Below are positions 21,491-32,771 of a DNA stretch of 64,000 nt, in pieces; the stretch's first letter is position 1; every line of letters starts with the position of its first letter. The notes under the pieces were generated by a model. It saw only the letters and a program-made list of their open reading frames with translations, ran no database searches and was not told the DNA's origin. The DNA is from Pseudeuparius sepicola. Lineage: Eukaryota; Arthropoda; Insecta; Coleoptera; Anthribidae. Both the position numbers and the translations under genes were made by a program. The stretch spans positions 130,891,735 to 130,955,734 of the forward strand of contig OY987298.1 of assembly GCA_963920635.1 (NCBI GenBank). Direction: 5' to 3'.

Positions 21491-22228
21491 CCCCAGATGC
21501 CCAACTAACTGTTATTGTTTGGTAAATTCCGATCGAATTTTTATATGGAAAATTTTCGATATACGTATTTTAGTTACACAAAAAAGTTTTTGTTACCGTC
21601 TAGACTCAATTGATTTTATTGTTCACTCCTATAAATATTAGAGCCACTCAGGGACATATTATGTAATTTCATATCTATAAAATTTGCGTACAACCATAGA
21701 CAAAGTTACATCTAAACTGACAAGAGCATTGTTGAAATTTAATCGAGGCACACCAAATAATTTGCCAAAATTTTAGATAAAAACCACGGTATAGCCACAG
21801 CAAAAACATAGCCGATGAAAGAACGTCGGCAATGGCGCCCACCGCATAGGAGCTGCCGTTGGCAAAATTCGTTAGACATAAAATATAGCTATTTTACCTG
21901 CTCCATGCTGATCTGACGTCTGTTGTCGTAGGCTATATTTTCTGTGATTAAGCCCATATTATGTTCACCCTATGGCGGCACTTTGATCTCGCCGATTCAA
22001 TGCTTCGCCGACGACGGCCCGATGTATGTCCTTAATTTGTTCGGCTAGTAACAGTCCAGGCGGTGGGGGACCAAGGACCAAGAGAAGAATTGAAACCGTA
22101 CAGAAATATTCAACCAGCAAAAGCTTCGTTCCCGTTGCCCTCACCATTATCTTCCTCCGCTTGGATTATAAATAAATGAATTGCGTCTTGCATTGCTTGT
22201 AATCTATGCTGCCATATTGTATCTATTA

Positions 22229-23356
22229 TTTCCCTCATACTGCTTGCGTCCAATAAGGTAGCTCCTTCTATAAAAATCCAACCAATGATATGCCTCTGCT
22301 ATAGCGATAATTTGCACCACTGCAATTACCGGTAATTGCACTTTTGTGCAAATTATCACTTCGTTGCTTAGCAACCGCGAATCTGTTGGATACAAACACG
22401 TACCTACTTCTTAAAGTTTGTGTGTTTCACACGGTTCTAAATTATGCAGCTTATAAATTATGTTGCGGTATTATTAAGCATTATATCAATGAATTTATAT
22501 AACTTTTACATTGCTAAATTCTTCTTATTTAGACCTCCGCCTCCGTTTAAATTTATGGCACATTCAGAAAATAAACCAACGCCGACAGGGTGTAGGTATA
22601 ATCGCATTTGCCTTGGATATCCAAGCGTCATGTTTGTTTACTCGAACGCTACAGTTGAAGCTGTCAATAAACTCATTCAAAATGAGTCGTTTTGGAAATA
22701 TAAACATAGAAAAAAATAATACAGAATTTATTAAGACTGAATGTACATCACGTGCGTGGTGATTCAACATTTTGACCCATAAAATGGCTTTTTTCGATCT
22801 GTAGCGAGCAAGACGCATAATTTTAAATTTTTGGTCTATACAAATTTTAATCTAAATAATTACTCACATTTTGAGCCAAAAGTTATTTAGAAATATTTAT
22901 CACAATGGCAGTTATTAGGCTTATTGCGTAAATGCTAATAACGGCCATTGTGATCAATCTTTTTAATACATTTGTGTCTCAAAATGTGAGTAATTACTTA
23001 GATTAAAATTTGTATTGACCAAAAGCTTAAAATTATGCGTGTTGCTCTCTACAGATCGAAAAAAGCCATTTTATGGGTCAAAATATTGAATCACCACGCA
23101 CGTGTACATTGAGCCTTAAATCATATTCGTGAAATAATCTCGACAAATACCGCTCGTGTCGGAAATTTTTCTAGATAATTTTATTCTCAAGCCCTATTTT
23201 GCCCATTAACAAAACCACACGTACAAATTGGGCTTTTATTTTCAGAGATAAAATCCCTCGAGCTTTGCTTTCGGGATTTTATCAGAAAATAAAAGCCCAA
23301 TTTATACTCGTGATCTTTCTAGGCAAAATAGCGCTTTCGAAAAAATTATCGATACA
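22229..23356 (-). repeat. Interspersed repeat family A, copy 2 (interrupted)
   Basis: This is the inverted counterpart of 2,512-3,216. Colinear matching includes the 54-bp palindrome (22,303-22,358), the GTTGCTTAGCAAC box, the GTTGCGGTATTATTAAGCAT phrase and the AAAAGCCCAATTT hairpin (23,225-23,305). In this copy the hairpin centre has an extra 40-base palindrome (GATAAAATCCC..GGGATTTTATC). The copy is split at 22,735-23,115 by a TTAA-flanked foldback. Beyond 22,229 the two copies are unrelated. Confidence 0.75.
22735..23115. mobile_element. 381-bp foldback inserted at TTAA
   Basis: The ends G[AG]CT[GC]AATGTACA are inverted copies. The mirrored arms continue for about 165 bp with few differences, including CACGTGCGTGGTGATTCAA and its inverse and a CATAAAATGGCTTTTTTCGA box. 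The loop carries another palindrome (ATCACAATGG..CCATTGTGAT). TTAA flanks both sides (22,731-22,734 and 23,116-23,119). The sister repeat at 2,706-2,709 has a single TTAA at the same point, so the duplication is proven within this window. TTAA targeting is typical of piggyBac-type and some other superfamilies; no transposase is present. Confidence 0.85.
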
Positions 23357-23399
23357 ATTTCCTGCACTAGTGATATTACATACGAATATCGTATACCAA

Positions 23400-24630
23400 T
23401 AATTATGACTTAGATATCTTTATACTAGTGTGGTAAATATTCCGTAAAGTCGATATATATTTTAAAACTTTTATATTCTCTAACCTTCTTATTCCCCACA
23501 AAAAAAAAATTAGAAAAAACGGGCAATATTTTTTCCATATTCGACTCATTCAGCATTTAAAACTGCATAACTCTTTATACAGTATAGCTTAATTAAATTA
23601 AAACAGCTTGTTTGTTTCAGGTTAGTACCCACTTCAAAGTTACAATGGGGTAGACTTGGGTAGGTAAGTTCTTCTGTCACAGGGATAATGTTTATTGAAA
23701 AGGAGTCAAGCGTCAATTCGTTGTTTTGAGTAATTGGGCAGTACCTCAAGATAATGATCAATTTTTTATATATAATATGTTTAAATATTTAATAATTCTC
23801 CTGACATTTTTGTTAAAGGAATGCTATTAATTATTTGGTTGGTTATAAAAGCACTACTTAGTTATTTAGATTTACGGTATTTTTGGTGGATGGTCGATAT
23901 TTTAAATTAATTTTTACCTACAGCATTTTACCCACTGCTATTATTATCGGGCAATATCCAATATAATAGTTATGAAAATTATTGTCATATTATATTACCA
24001 TAAAATATGTATTGGTTTTTGAAAATTATTATTTATTATATTATTAAACCTTAATTATTTAATAATTTTACATGAAGAGAACCAACCACCATATTATTAT
24101 TATTGTCACTTGGTTCTTTTTATAGTAAAGAATGGGGCAACATGCTTTATATTTTGAGCCTTCCTAAGAATACGTTTTGATCTTTCACACATTTTATTTA
24201 CTTGTTGGACCAAAAATAACGAGCGGATAACAGGAAAACATCCAAAACAAGAAATATCTACAGAGAACCAGTAAGTGATATGTGAACGGTGATGTCGCTG
24301 GGGTCACTTTAAATAAATTAAAAATCACCTGTTTTGCAGATGTACCTTGGGCCTTTGCCTCATAGATGGCGACACATGTAAAATTGAGACAGGATTTTTT
24401 TACAGAAATTAAATTAGGTAGACCCTGTTCTAAAACTTGGTGCCCGTTATCGATTTTTTTTTTGGCGCTGGGTTCCTTTTCAATAAAAATCATCCACAGT
24501 ATAATTTAACGTTATGGACTATTTTAAGTAATCTAGAATATTCTGGTGGAAACAAAGAATGAACCTGACACTTTTCTATGCTCTATAGTAAGTTGTTCTC
24601 AGAAAAAACATAAGCCCATGTCTCTCAAAA
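23400..24630. other. AT-rich spacer, nothing recognised
   Basis: Very AT-rich sequence with TTATTATTA-type runs at 23,930-24,100. The ~99-codon minus-strand frame at 24,194-24,493 has no motif and no coding-like context. No RNA gene or long inverted repeat was noticed. Confidence 0.45.
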
Positions 24631-24639
24631 TTCTGGCTT

Positions 24640-24980
24640 GAGCACGTCCTTTTAGCTGCGGCAGCTTTAAATTTAATGTGCTCGCGCTCCTCCTGGCCCA
24701 ATCTCCAAATCCGCCGCACAAAAAGTATTGTACCAAAGTTCGGCTAACGAGCTCAGAAAAAACTTCCTCCGTTGTGGGGCTCCGGACAAAGGAGAGCGCA
24801 AAAAATTGTAATGCGAAAGTTTTCGCTCCATAAGCCCCGATTATTGAATCCCCACAGTCAATACACTAGAACTTTACTAACGAGCCCCTTTCCCCAATAG
24901 TTTCAAAGGCCCCAGAATTTCAGCGATCGTTTGTGTACGCGAAGTTGTCGCCTCTGGACCTCTTTCATTGGTTAGTTATT
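24640..24980. other. GC-rich non-coding block
   Basis: A ~340-bp island with markedly higher GC and CG content than its flanks, short purine/pyrimidine blocks, and no frame longer than a few dozen codons on either strand. It has the appearance of conserved regulatory DNA, but only cross-species alignment could show this. Confidence 0.35.
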
Positions 24981-25090
24981 GGGCATATATTTGTTTTGGG
25001 GACTTGTAGGTCTTCTTTGTTTTCCCATGTTGTTGTAAATAATAAAGTTTATTAACACAATTTCAATACATATTTTGTAACGTGTGTATG

Positions 25091-26205
25091 TACAGGGTTT
25101 CCCAACGAAAACTTGACCCCCCAAAAATTAGAATCCGAAAAATATTTAAAAATTCGCCGAGACCCGTCGACTTTTGTTTTTGGGGGGAGATTTTTTTTAC
25201 AGTCAAGCCAACTCGATATGTTCATCCCCCTGATCCCTAGCAAGCCCAAGTTTAAAATTTCAAATGGAACTACCCCACTTGTGGCTCATCATTTTAAATC
25301 CCTTTTAATTGTAAATACAGTGATGCCTCGTTTTTAGAAATCTGTTGAGATTTGACAGAATTATTGGCTAAAAGCGGAAAGTTGAAAATCCACTGTGCGC
25401 GTAGTAATTTCTTACACAAAGCTCGTCACGAATAAGTTTTTTATCCACTACACACGGCCAAATTACCTAGTTTTTATTGAAGTGTCGATCAGTTTACAAA
25501 AAGTCACAAATGAAAAAGCTGAAGCAAAACAAAAAATTCATACGAATTCAAACCTTATCTTTTCAAAATACGTAGGTATGTTAACAAAAAGTCACTGTCA
25601 CAAAAAAGTTCCTGTTTTTTTGCTTGTAACCACGAAATCGTTAGTTTCAGCTTGCTATTGAAAGTGAACACGTATTTTCGAAATGGTTTATTCTATCGCG
25701 GGGTAGAAATTATTGCAATTTGTTATCAAAATCATGATTGCGCTAAAGCTACAGCACGAATTGCAACAATTTCTAACCTTTCCGCGATAGAATAAACCAT
25801 TTCAAAAACATGTTTTGCACTTTCACATGTAGGCTGAAACTAACGGTTTCGTAGTTACAAGCAAAAAACCGGGACTTTTTTTGTGACAGTGATTTTTTGT
25901 TATTTTAAAAAGATATAAGGTTTGAATTCGTATGAACTTTTTTGTTTTGCTTTTGCTTTTTCATTTGTGACTTTTGTAAACTGATCGACACGTCAATAAA
26001 AACTAGGTAATTTGGTCGTGTGTAGTAGATTAAAAACTTATCAGTGGCGGGCATTTGTGTAGAAATTACTACGCGTACCTATACAGTGGATTGTCAACTT
26101 TCCGTTTTTAGCCAATAATTCTGTCAAATCTCAACAGAATTCTAACAAAAAGATCCCCCCCCCCACAAAATAAAAAACAAAAATCGACGGGTCTCTGCGA
26201 GAAAC
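25091..26205. mobile_element. 1.1-kb hairpin (foldback) element
   Basis: The left arm about 25,150-25,720 and right arm about 25,765-26,190 are inverted copies, with a loop of only ~40 bases near 25,740. Mirrored landmarks are CGAGACCCGTCGA, TCTGTTGAGATTTGACAGA, CTAGTTTTTATTGA and ATGGTTTATTCTATCGCG. The left end carries TACAGGGTTTCCC. The right end is truncated just past the CGACGGGTCTC box. Frames such as the 88-codon one at 25,395 lie in a hairpin arm and are not credible genes. Confidence 0.8.
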
Positions 26206-26211
26206 TGGCAG

Positions 26212-26405
26212 CCAAATTTGAGTAGGTTAAACAACGAAAAAATCAGCACAACCCCATCACATAAAAATAGGCAAAACATGTTTGTGGACAAAACGTCAGA
26301 TTCCTCCTTCGTATCGTGTCAATCGCAACGGTTATCTGGCTTTATCTTTTTTAATTTACATTATTTATTCTTCGGTATTATTAGTATTCGTTGTGTTATT
26401 AGTTT
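26212..26405 (+). repeat. Dispersed repeat shared with 5,485-5,710
   Basis: The segment starts directly after the truncated right end of the 1.1-kb hairpin and matches 5,485-5,710 in direct orientation through the AAACAACGAAAAAATCAGC, GGCAAAACATG, TTCCTCCTTC and TTATTC.TTC boxes. Both copies sit next to a foldback, which suggests that the foldback targeted this repeat or that both belong to one larger element. Confidence 0.5.
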
Positions 26406-26939
26406 AAATTAAGATACCTACGTAATAAATTTGACTGGTTGGTGACTGAGTTGAGTGAGTTAATAAACTATAGAACTGTGTAGTTTCCTAAATGTGTTTA
26501 TAGGTAGGTACCTACTCAAAATGCTGTTGGAAAACTTTCCCATCAAATTCGTCCATTATGCGACATTCTTTATAATATTCTTTGCCATAAGTCCCGTGAG
26601 AAGTTCATTGCGCGTCTTTGTGTTACATGTTGAAGTCTATTCCTCCTGGTAAAAAAAACACAGGCGTTTCTGGAGATTTTGTGTCTTGATCCTCGAATAC
26701 AGTTTTCTATGGGAATGCAACTGAATTATAATGACCTTCTTTGTCGCATCTTACTCGAGGCCTATAATAGAATTCATCTTCAAGAAAAAGTGCTTTACAT
26801 ATTTTGGCGACTGACGACTAATATAGCTAATGATCGTAGCTATTTAAATTTTAGACGGCTTTACTTTTCAAATAATCCCGAAATTTTAATTAAAAGCATT
26901 TCGAACAAAAAGGCCCAACCATAATACCCACTGACCCAT

Positions 26940-27150
26940 CGATAAATTATTAATCAGTTCCCCGGATTTCATCCTGCGGTGTTCCTAATGCTCCCTTGGA
27001 GTTAATCCCCCGGAATACTGGGCAGCATCTGTACCAGCACGGGGCAGAAACAGGCTAGAAACTAAAAGCAGATAACCGCCTATTAGTTGTATTAATTTTA
27101 GGCCGGTCAAGTAAGTATTGCCGAACAAAGGGCGGAACTAGGAAGCCTTT
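26940..27150. other. GC-rich non-coding block
   Basis: A short island of mixed composition, with phrases such as CCCCCGGAATACTGGGCAGC, in AT-rich surroundings. There is no shared frame and no tRNA-like box. A regulatory role is conceivable but unproven. Confidence 0.3.
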
Positions 27151-27930
27151 ATAATATAATCCGTGCTTAACGAACATTTGCTGATAGTTAGCTTAAAGCG
27201 CTCCGCAGCTTATGTATAATATGTTAAATCCACCATACAAAACACGATGTATAGGTAGGTATAACGAATTTGCAAACATAGGCACACTTTTGACATAAGT
27301 AAACTTTTAGAGCAGGGAGTAGAGGAGTAGCTGTGGTTGTGAAAACATTTGCAGTGCGATACAATTATTGTTAGTGCATTCGACAATAATATATCTGCTG
27401 CAGGCGCCTCACATTTTTCGTATCTTTACGGAGGAAATGTTTTGTTTCTTCCCGATTTTTTTTTGAAAACCTCTTAAACTTCCTGACCAGTTAGCGAATT
27501 TTGTTCACACTTGGTTTGTAAGTTTAGTCTCCTGCATCGGTCCTCATACTTGAAAATAATCGAAATCGATTGGAGTTGGACTTGACTAGGGTTCCTGTAT
27601 TAGAAGTGTTAAAACTTTAACTAATAAACAATAATAATGTAACAAGCTGTCGTCAGGTCTTAGGTATACTCACTCATAACTAATTAAAATGATGGGAGAG
27701 AAAGCAATGTGCTATATTTATGTTCGCGTAGTATTTTCAAACATCTTTATTATTTAAGGTCGCAAATGTCGAGATCCAAATCTAACAAATGATCATAATA
27801 TGGCCTACTGAGGTTTTTTATGTTGGCTTAGTGCAAAGAACGAACAATTTTTGTATGGAGTTTTGATCAATAACGTGATTTGTTATACCTACAGCGAAAA
27901 AACTGTTGTAGTGAATAGCACCTCAATCCC
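27151..27930. other. Spacer, nothing recognised
   Basis: Ordinary AT-rich sequence without inverted repeats or frames worth noting. Confidence 0.45.
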
Positions 27931-27934
27931 AAAT

Positions 27935-28125
27935 CCTTGAAGTGGCCGCCGAGGCCGCCTCCAAAGCTTCGTATCAGTTGTTTCCCTGGAGGGGTGAGCG
28001 CCTCTCAGTTAAGAGGGTTAAATTGGTCGTTTGGACACTTCCGGCCGTCTATCGGAGGCACGCAGAAAACTTGCGAGCTTAAGATAGTGCCAGTTCCGGT
28101 GACGGCTCGTTTGACTTGAAGTTTA
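27935..28125. other. GC-rich non-coding block
   Basis: About 190 bp with repeated GCC/GGC content (GTGGCCGCCGAGGCCGCC at the left edge, CACTTCCGGCCGTCTATCGG on the right). A 60-codon plus-strand frame crosses it, but nothing in the peptide is recognisable. It lies about 90 bp from the candidate exon at 28,210-28,392 on the opposite strand. Confidence 0.3.
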
Positions 28126-28209
28126 TAACATATTAGAGGTGATTTACACTAAGCGTTTGACTCGGCTTATCTATCTAGCTAGAGGTGGCCGCTTGAATCA
28201 ACCCCTCAC

Positions 28210-28392
28210 GTAGGCCTCAGTGGGCCCTTGCGTCCCTATGGCCATAAACCATAAACATTCTCCTCCACCATATGGTCTAGCCGTGTCTAATAAAGACGGC
28301 AGTGCCCGGTGAGAACCCCCACCATCCTCCTCAATTAGGGGAGCATCTTCTACTTCAAACCTGGTGCCTGACGCCACTTCTGTACAAATTTG
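28210..28392 (-). CDS. Candidate internal exon, unknown protein
   Basis: I do not recognise this protein. On the minus strand a 183-base stretch is bounded by a TCTATTCAG acceptor-like site and by TAC followed by GTGAGG, a reasonable donor. It is exactly 61 codons long and starts and ends on codon boundaries, so it would be a phase 0-0 exon. The encoded peptide is mixed, with acidic (EVEDAPLIEEDGGG) and hydrophobic/aromatic (ECLWFMAIGTQGP) parts, unlike the K/N/I/F-rich peptides of chance frames in this window. No partner exons were found. It could be an exon of a host gene with large introns, of an unrecognised element, or chance. Confidence 0.22.
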
Positions 28393-28748
28393 CTGAATAG
28401 ACATTCGCGTAAGGCTCCAATAGAAACCAGTTGTGCATTACCTTGTGACACCCTATTTTAAAGTAATTTGGGCAAGAATCAGAACAGATTCGTTTTTGAA
28501 ATCGGTTGAGAAATAAAATCAATACGGCGTAAAGACTATTCTCAGCACATGGCACTAATAATTCAAGTTCGTTGTTGGTAACGGAAAGGACACTTCCTGC
28601 AGATATTGACGATCTAAAAGGCAGAATAACTCAAGAATGTAGAAGATTAAGGAGGTAAACCTTTGCAAAAGTTGAAAATAGATTTTATTTTCGTTTTAAT
28701 TTTAATTGGGATTTCCGCCGCATAAACCTAAACCAAACTGATTAAAAG

Positions 28749-29491
28749 ACAACTTTTTCAAGTTGAAAATTCATAAATGCCTAACATTAAACGGACAAAA
28801 CTTTGAAGGATGTTTAAAAAAAAAACTTCGACAACTTTATTTTCTGAGCTTTCTCAAAGATATTGTCAAATCAAAGTGAAATGACAGAACGATAAATGTC
28901 AAGTCAATGTGTCATGACAACAAAACAAAGAACCTAGCCACCTGTCTGATATTGTACCCTGTGTTGTACCTAATTATCTGTACTAACTTTTCTTTGAATA
29001 ACTGGTAATAATATTTTTACTGAATTCCACTGAACGTTCAGCAACACAGTTGTCGGTATTTCCTAGAATAAATGCTGATTCCTTAATTTTTCGCCTACTT
29101 TCTACTTCTTTGAGAATTGATTGTAACTTATTCCATAAAATATGATTATTATTAAAAAAGTGTCCACATATTATTTTTGACTTTCTAATATGATTTTGCC
29201 TAATATAATTTTTATGTTCTTTTAAACGAACGTTAAATGGCCTACAAGTCTCCCCAACATATAACTATCCACATTCACAAAGAATTTTATAAATCCAATT
29301 TTTTTTAAACATTGTACCTCGTTAAATGGTTTCGTTTTAACTAGCATGGATCTTAATGTATTGTAAGGTATTTTGGGCTTTAAGGTGTTATTGAGCCTCT
29401 TTTTGACGATCTGCCCGGGCGCCAGGAGTGGTCTTTTCTCGGTCCAGAGATGGTGGAGCCAGGGAGGTGTGCAGGGGATGAAATTACGCAC
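28749..29491 (-). pseudogene. Penelope-like retroelement 3' end with GIY-YIG endonuclease
   Basis: Read on the minus strand, the sequence gives the C-terminal GIY-YIG endonuclease domain that accompanies the reverse transcriptase of Penelope-like elements. Visible motifs are IYKILCECG, then YVGETCRPFNVRLKEHK (the YIG-equivalent YVG and the conserved arginine), a histidine-rich middle (HFFNNNHILWNKL) and FILGNTDNCVAERSVEF with the conserved N and E. The frame ends at a stop at 28,983-28,985. The copy is dead: an in-frame stop lies between CECG and YVGE, and a frameshift lies just upstream, where the linker (KTKPFNEVQCLKK) is read in another frame. The reverse transcriptase itself is not present. 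28,749-28,982 is the 3' untranslated part, duplicated at 35,964-36,240. Confidence 0.8.
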
Positions 29492-29599
29492 CGAATATCA
29501 ACTTAACCCGTATATTGATTACCCTATATATAAAAAGAAACTATAAAAATGAATTATGTGCAAAATAACCAAAAATAAATCTTCGCTTCTTCCTCGACT

Positions 29600-29978
29600 C
29601 AGGTTCTGCCGTTTCTGAAAGAGTACAGAGGATATTAGTGGTTTAGAAACCCTATAGGTACACTTAGCGTGGCACGTAAGCGAAACGGCACCGGTGGCAG
29701 CTACAGAGTTTTTAAATGGCAGAGTCGGTTAGTCGTCCCGGGATATAATAGGTCCGGCATGCACTCCCGGCACTACTCTAGTCCACGGTGCGGTCTTTCC
29801 GGTTTTAGGATAATTTCCAGCATACACTCCGGCAATATCCCACGATTACAACAACGAATTTATTCGCATTTATTGCTTGGATCCACGGTTCGGTTTTCGG
29901 TTCCGAATAGCCCCAGCAGACGCTCCTGGAACTATTCAGTCAACAGAGAACGGAATCGGCTGTTTCTCAGCATAGCAA
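29600..29978. other. GC-rich block left of the mariner palindrome
   Basis: This block has phrases such as CCGGCATGCACTCCCGGCAC and GGATCCACGGTTCGGTTTTC and several loosely repeated CACTCC..GGAA units. It ends exactly at the TA that borders the 2.79-kb palindrome. On the other side (32,770 onward) GC-rich sequence continues, so the palindrome may have inserted within one longer GC-rich region. The 109-codon frame here has no recognisable motif. Confidence 0.35.
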
Positions 29979-30924
29979 TATACAGCGTGTCCATTTAGTA
30001 TTCCCTTCTTCGATTGTGGCTATACTTTTAAGAATAAAAAAATCGGTTCCGGGGATCCAAATAAGGGAAGATGGAGCACATTTTAAAATTAGTTTGGTAT
30101 ATACAGGGTGTTCCAAAAAAGTGTGGCGACAAAAAAATAAATTTTTTTAAATGGAATGACCCGATTTTTTTTATCGCAAATGAAGCATATCAAAGTACAG
30201 TATACATCCCTAAATTATTTCCGCTTCCATCTGCGGCGTTGCCAAGTTATAATTTTTTTAATGTATTTTTTGCTAAATATCAACCTTTCATTAATATTGC
30301 TATATTTTTCTTTCGACTTGATTTTTTCTCTTGAAACTTTGGTTGTGGATTTACACTTAACCATTTTATTAATGACTAGGAACCAAGTTGAAAATTTGTG
30401 TACAGGATGTTTCACTTTTTTCCGCCAAAACTCCGACATTTTCAAACTTAATTTACTATTTTTTTTTCAAATGGAACACCCTATATCTAACATTTCTATT
30501 GGATAGAGCATTCATTCAGCTTTAATTTGATACCTAATACAGTACCTCTATCTTTAGCGGTTTTTTCAAAAATCCAGTATAAACAGAAAATATGCAACTT
30601 TTTTACTTATTACATACACGCAAATTACTCGAGAATCAAACTTGTACTTATTTAAAAAGCTGCATATCAAAAAAGCGTTAGTACCAGTTACAATCTGTAG
30701 TTTACCATATTTTTGTATACCTACTACACCTGCATAAATAGAATATTAAAATAAAAAGTTAAAAGTTTTAGGAGAACTCATAGGTGGCCATGGTTATGTT
30801 TCTAGATTGACATTTGGTAAATATTTCATTTGCTGCTTGTATTCTGTGTTCGCTGCTTAATTTAAAACAGCAAAAATTTGTCACAAAATGAATTATTGTA
30901 AACATGACTTGATAAGTATGATTT

Positions 30925-31240
30925 ACGTAATTGGTGAATGTTTTGGAAATTGTTTTTGGCATCTCGAGTTTATGCCCAAAAGTTCCCAGGTAGAAGGCAT
31001 CCTGATACCAGAATGGCTGCAGAACTTAAAGGAGCGATTCGATCGCACAGGAAATAGTGCCTATGAAAAGCAAACTAGAACAAAACCAGTTTTAAATGAA
31101 GAAAATCAGTTAGCTATAACATTGGCTGTTGTGGAACACCCTGAAATAGGTGTAAGACAACTGAGTCGGGATTAAGAAATAAAAAAGTCCTCAGTAGTTT
31201 CACCCATACCATGTGCAGTTACACCAGGAACTGAATGGTA
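30925..31240 (+). pseudogene. Mariner-like transposase fragment, left arm
   Basis: This copy reads inward from the left arm. It contains the helix-turn-helix region with frameshifts, then LKERFDRTGNSAYEKQTRTK and NQLAITLAVVEHPEIGVRQL with SRD, followed by a stop. It then continues as a degraded segment lacking about 26 bp that is present in the right arm. It corresponds to the DNA-binding half of a Tc/mariner-type transposase and is truncated before the catalytic domain. Confidence 0.7.
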
Positions 31241-31261
31241 ACGATTTTCAAAAAAAAAAAA

Positions 31262-31870
31262 AAGGATGACCAATTACAAAATTATGGACTAATCCTCCCC
31301 AAACATTAATACTCCAGTTGTGTTGAAAATTATTCACAAAAATCTTATGAGGGTTTTGCTTATCATAAAAATGAAAATTATGTCTATTTACAAAACCATT
31401 TCTGTGGAATGTAGATTCATCGGTAAATAATACAAATTAAAAAAAATTTCATCCTCCGCTGCTTGACCTTGTGCAAATGTACAAAAAGTTACTCTTTTCT
31501 GAAAGTCGTTATCATTCAGTTCCTGGTGTAACTGCACATGGTATGGGTGAAATTTGTTAGGCTTAAGGCATTGTCCTACTGAGAACTTTTTTATTTCTAA
31601 ATCCCGACTCAGTTGTCTTACACTTATCTTAGGGTGTCCCACAACAGCCAATGTTACATAAAACTGATTTTCTAGATTTGTTCTAGTTTGTTTTTCATAT
31701 GCAACATTTCCTGTGCGATCGAATATCAAATCGCTCCTTTAAGTTCTGCAGCATTCTGGTATCAGGATGCCTTCTATCTGGGAATTTTTGGGCATAAACT
31801 CGAGATGCCAAAAACAATTTCCAAAACATTCACCAATTACGTAAATCATACTTATCAAGTCATGTTTACA
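31262..31870 (-). pseudogene. Mariner-like transposase fragment, right arm and loop
   Basis: The longer of the two copies. From the N-terminal side (about 31,870) the minus strand gives a helix-turn-helix region in shifting frames (SRVYAQKFPDRRHPDTRMLQ), then RTGNVAYEKQTR, then LAVVGHPKISVRQLSRDLEI, then FHPYHVQLHQELNDNDFQKR. It next gives the start of the catalytic core with the first aspartate in LFTDESTFHRNGFVNRH, and NWSINVWGGLVHNFVIGHP before the A-run. The second aspartate and the last acidic residue are absent, so no active enzyme is possible. Frame breaks occur near 31,440, 31,685 and 31,800. The order of motifs identifies the Tc/mariner DDE superfamily firmly. Confidence 0.8.
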
Positions 31871-32771
31871 ATAATTCATTTTGTGATAACTTTTTGCTGT
31901 TTGAAATTAAACAACGAACACAGAATACAAGCAGCAAATGAAATATTTACCAAATGTCAAACTAGAAACAAAACCATGGCCACCTAAAACTTTTAACTTT
32001 TTATTTTAATATTCTATTTATGCAGGTGTAGTAGGTATACAAAAATATGGTAAACTACAGATTGTAACTGGTACTAACGCTTTTTTGATATGCAGCTTTT
32101 TAAATAAGTACAAGTTTGATTCTCGAGTAATTTGCGTGTATGTAATAAGTAAAAAAGTTGCAAATTTTCTGTTTATACTGGATTTTTGAAAAAAACGATA
32201 GAGATAGAGGTACTGTATTAGGTATCAAATTAAAGCTGAATGAATTCTCTATCCAATAGAAATGTTAGATATAGGGTGTTCCATTTGAAAAAAAATAGTA
32301 AATTAAGTTTGAAAATGTCGGAGTTTTGGCGGAAAAAAGTGAAACATCCTGTACAAAAATTTTCAACTTGGTTCTTAGTTATTAATAAAATGGTTAAGTG
32401 TAAATCCACAACCAAAGTTTCAAGAGAAAAAATCAAGCCGAAAGAAAAATATAGTAATATTAATGAAGGGTTGATATTTAGCAAAAAAATACAAAAATTA
32501 TAACTTGGCAACGCCGCAGATGGAAGCGGAAATAATTTAGGGATGTATACTGTACTTTGATATGCTTCATTTGCGATAAAAAAATCGGGTCATTCCATTT
32601 AAAAAATGTATTTTTTTGTCGCCACACTTTTTTGGAACATCCTGTATATACCAAGCTAATTTTAAAATGTGCTCCATCTTCCCTTATTTGGATCCCCCGA
32701 ACCGATTTTTTTTTATCCATAAAAGTATAGCCACAATCGAAGAAGGGAATACTAAATAGACACGCTGTATA

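Larger units (their letters stand above)
29981..32769. mobile_element. 2.79-kb palindrome made of two inverted mariner-type pieces
   Basis: The ends TACAGCGTGTCCATTTAG and inverse are bordered by TA (29,979-29,980 and 32,770-32,771). The arms are mirrored from the outer ends inward to about 31,250 and 31,500. Matching positions keep a constant coordinate sum near 62,750, so the two halves have almost the same length. Inside the arms a second CAGGGTGTTCC-type end occurs at about 30,104 and 32,645. The inner third of each arm encodes the N-terminal part of a mariner-like transposase, pointing outward-to-centre on both sides. The 250-bp loop carries the next part only once. A transcript would fold into a ~1.2-kb duplex. 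Confidence 0.85.

Noticed and set aside
22444..22719. 91-codon frame with a near-identical counterpart at 2,721-2,996
   Set aside because: Similarity is at the DNA level within repeat family A; changes do not favour synonymous positions by eye and the frame is not linked to any domain.
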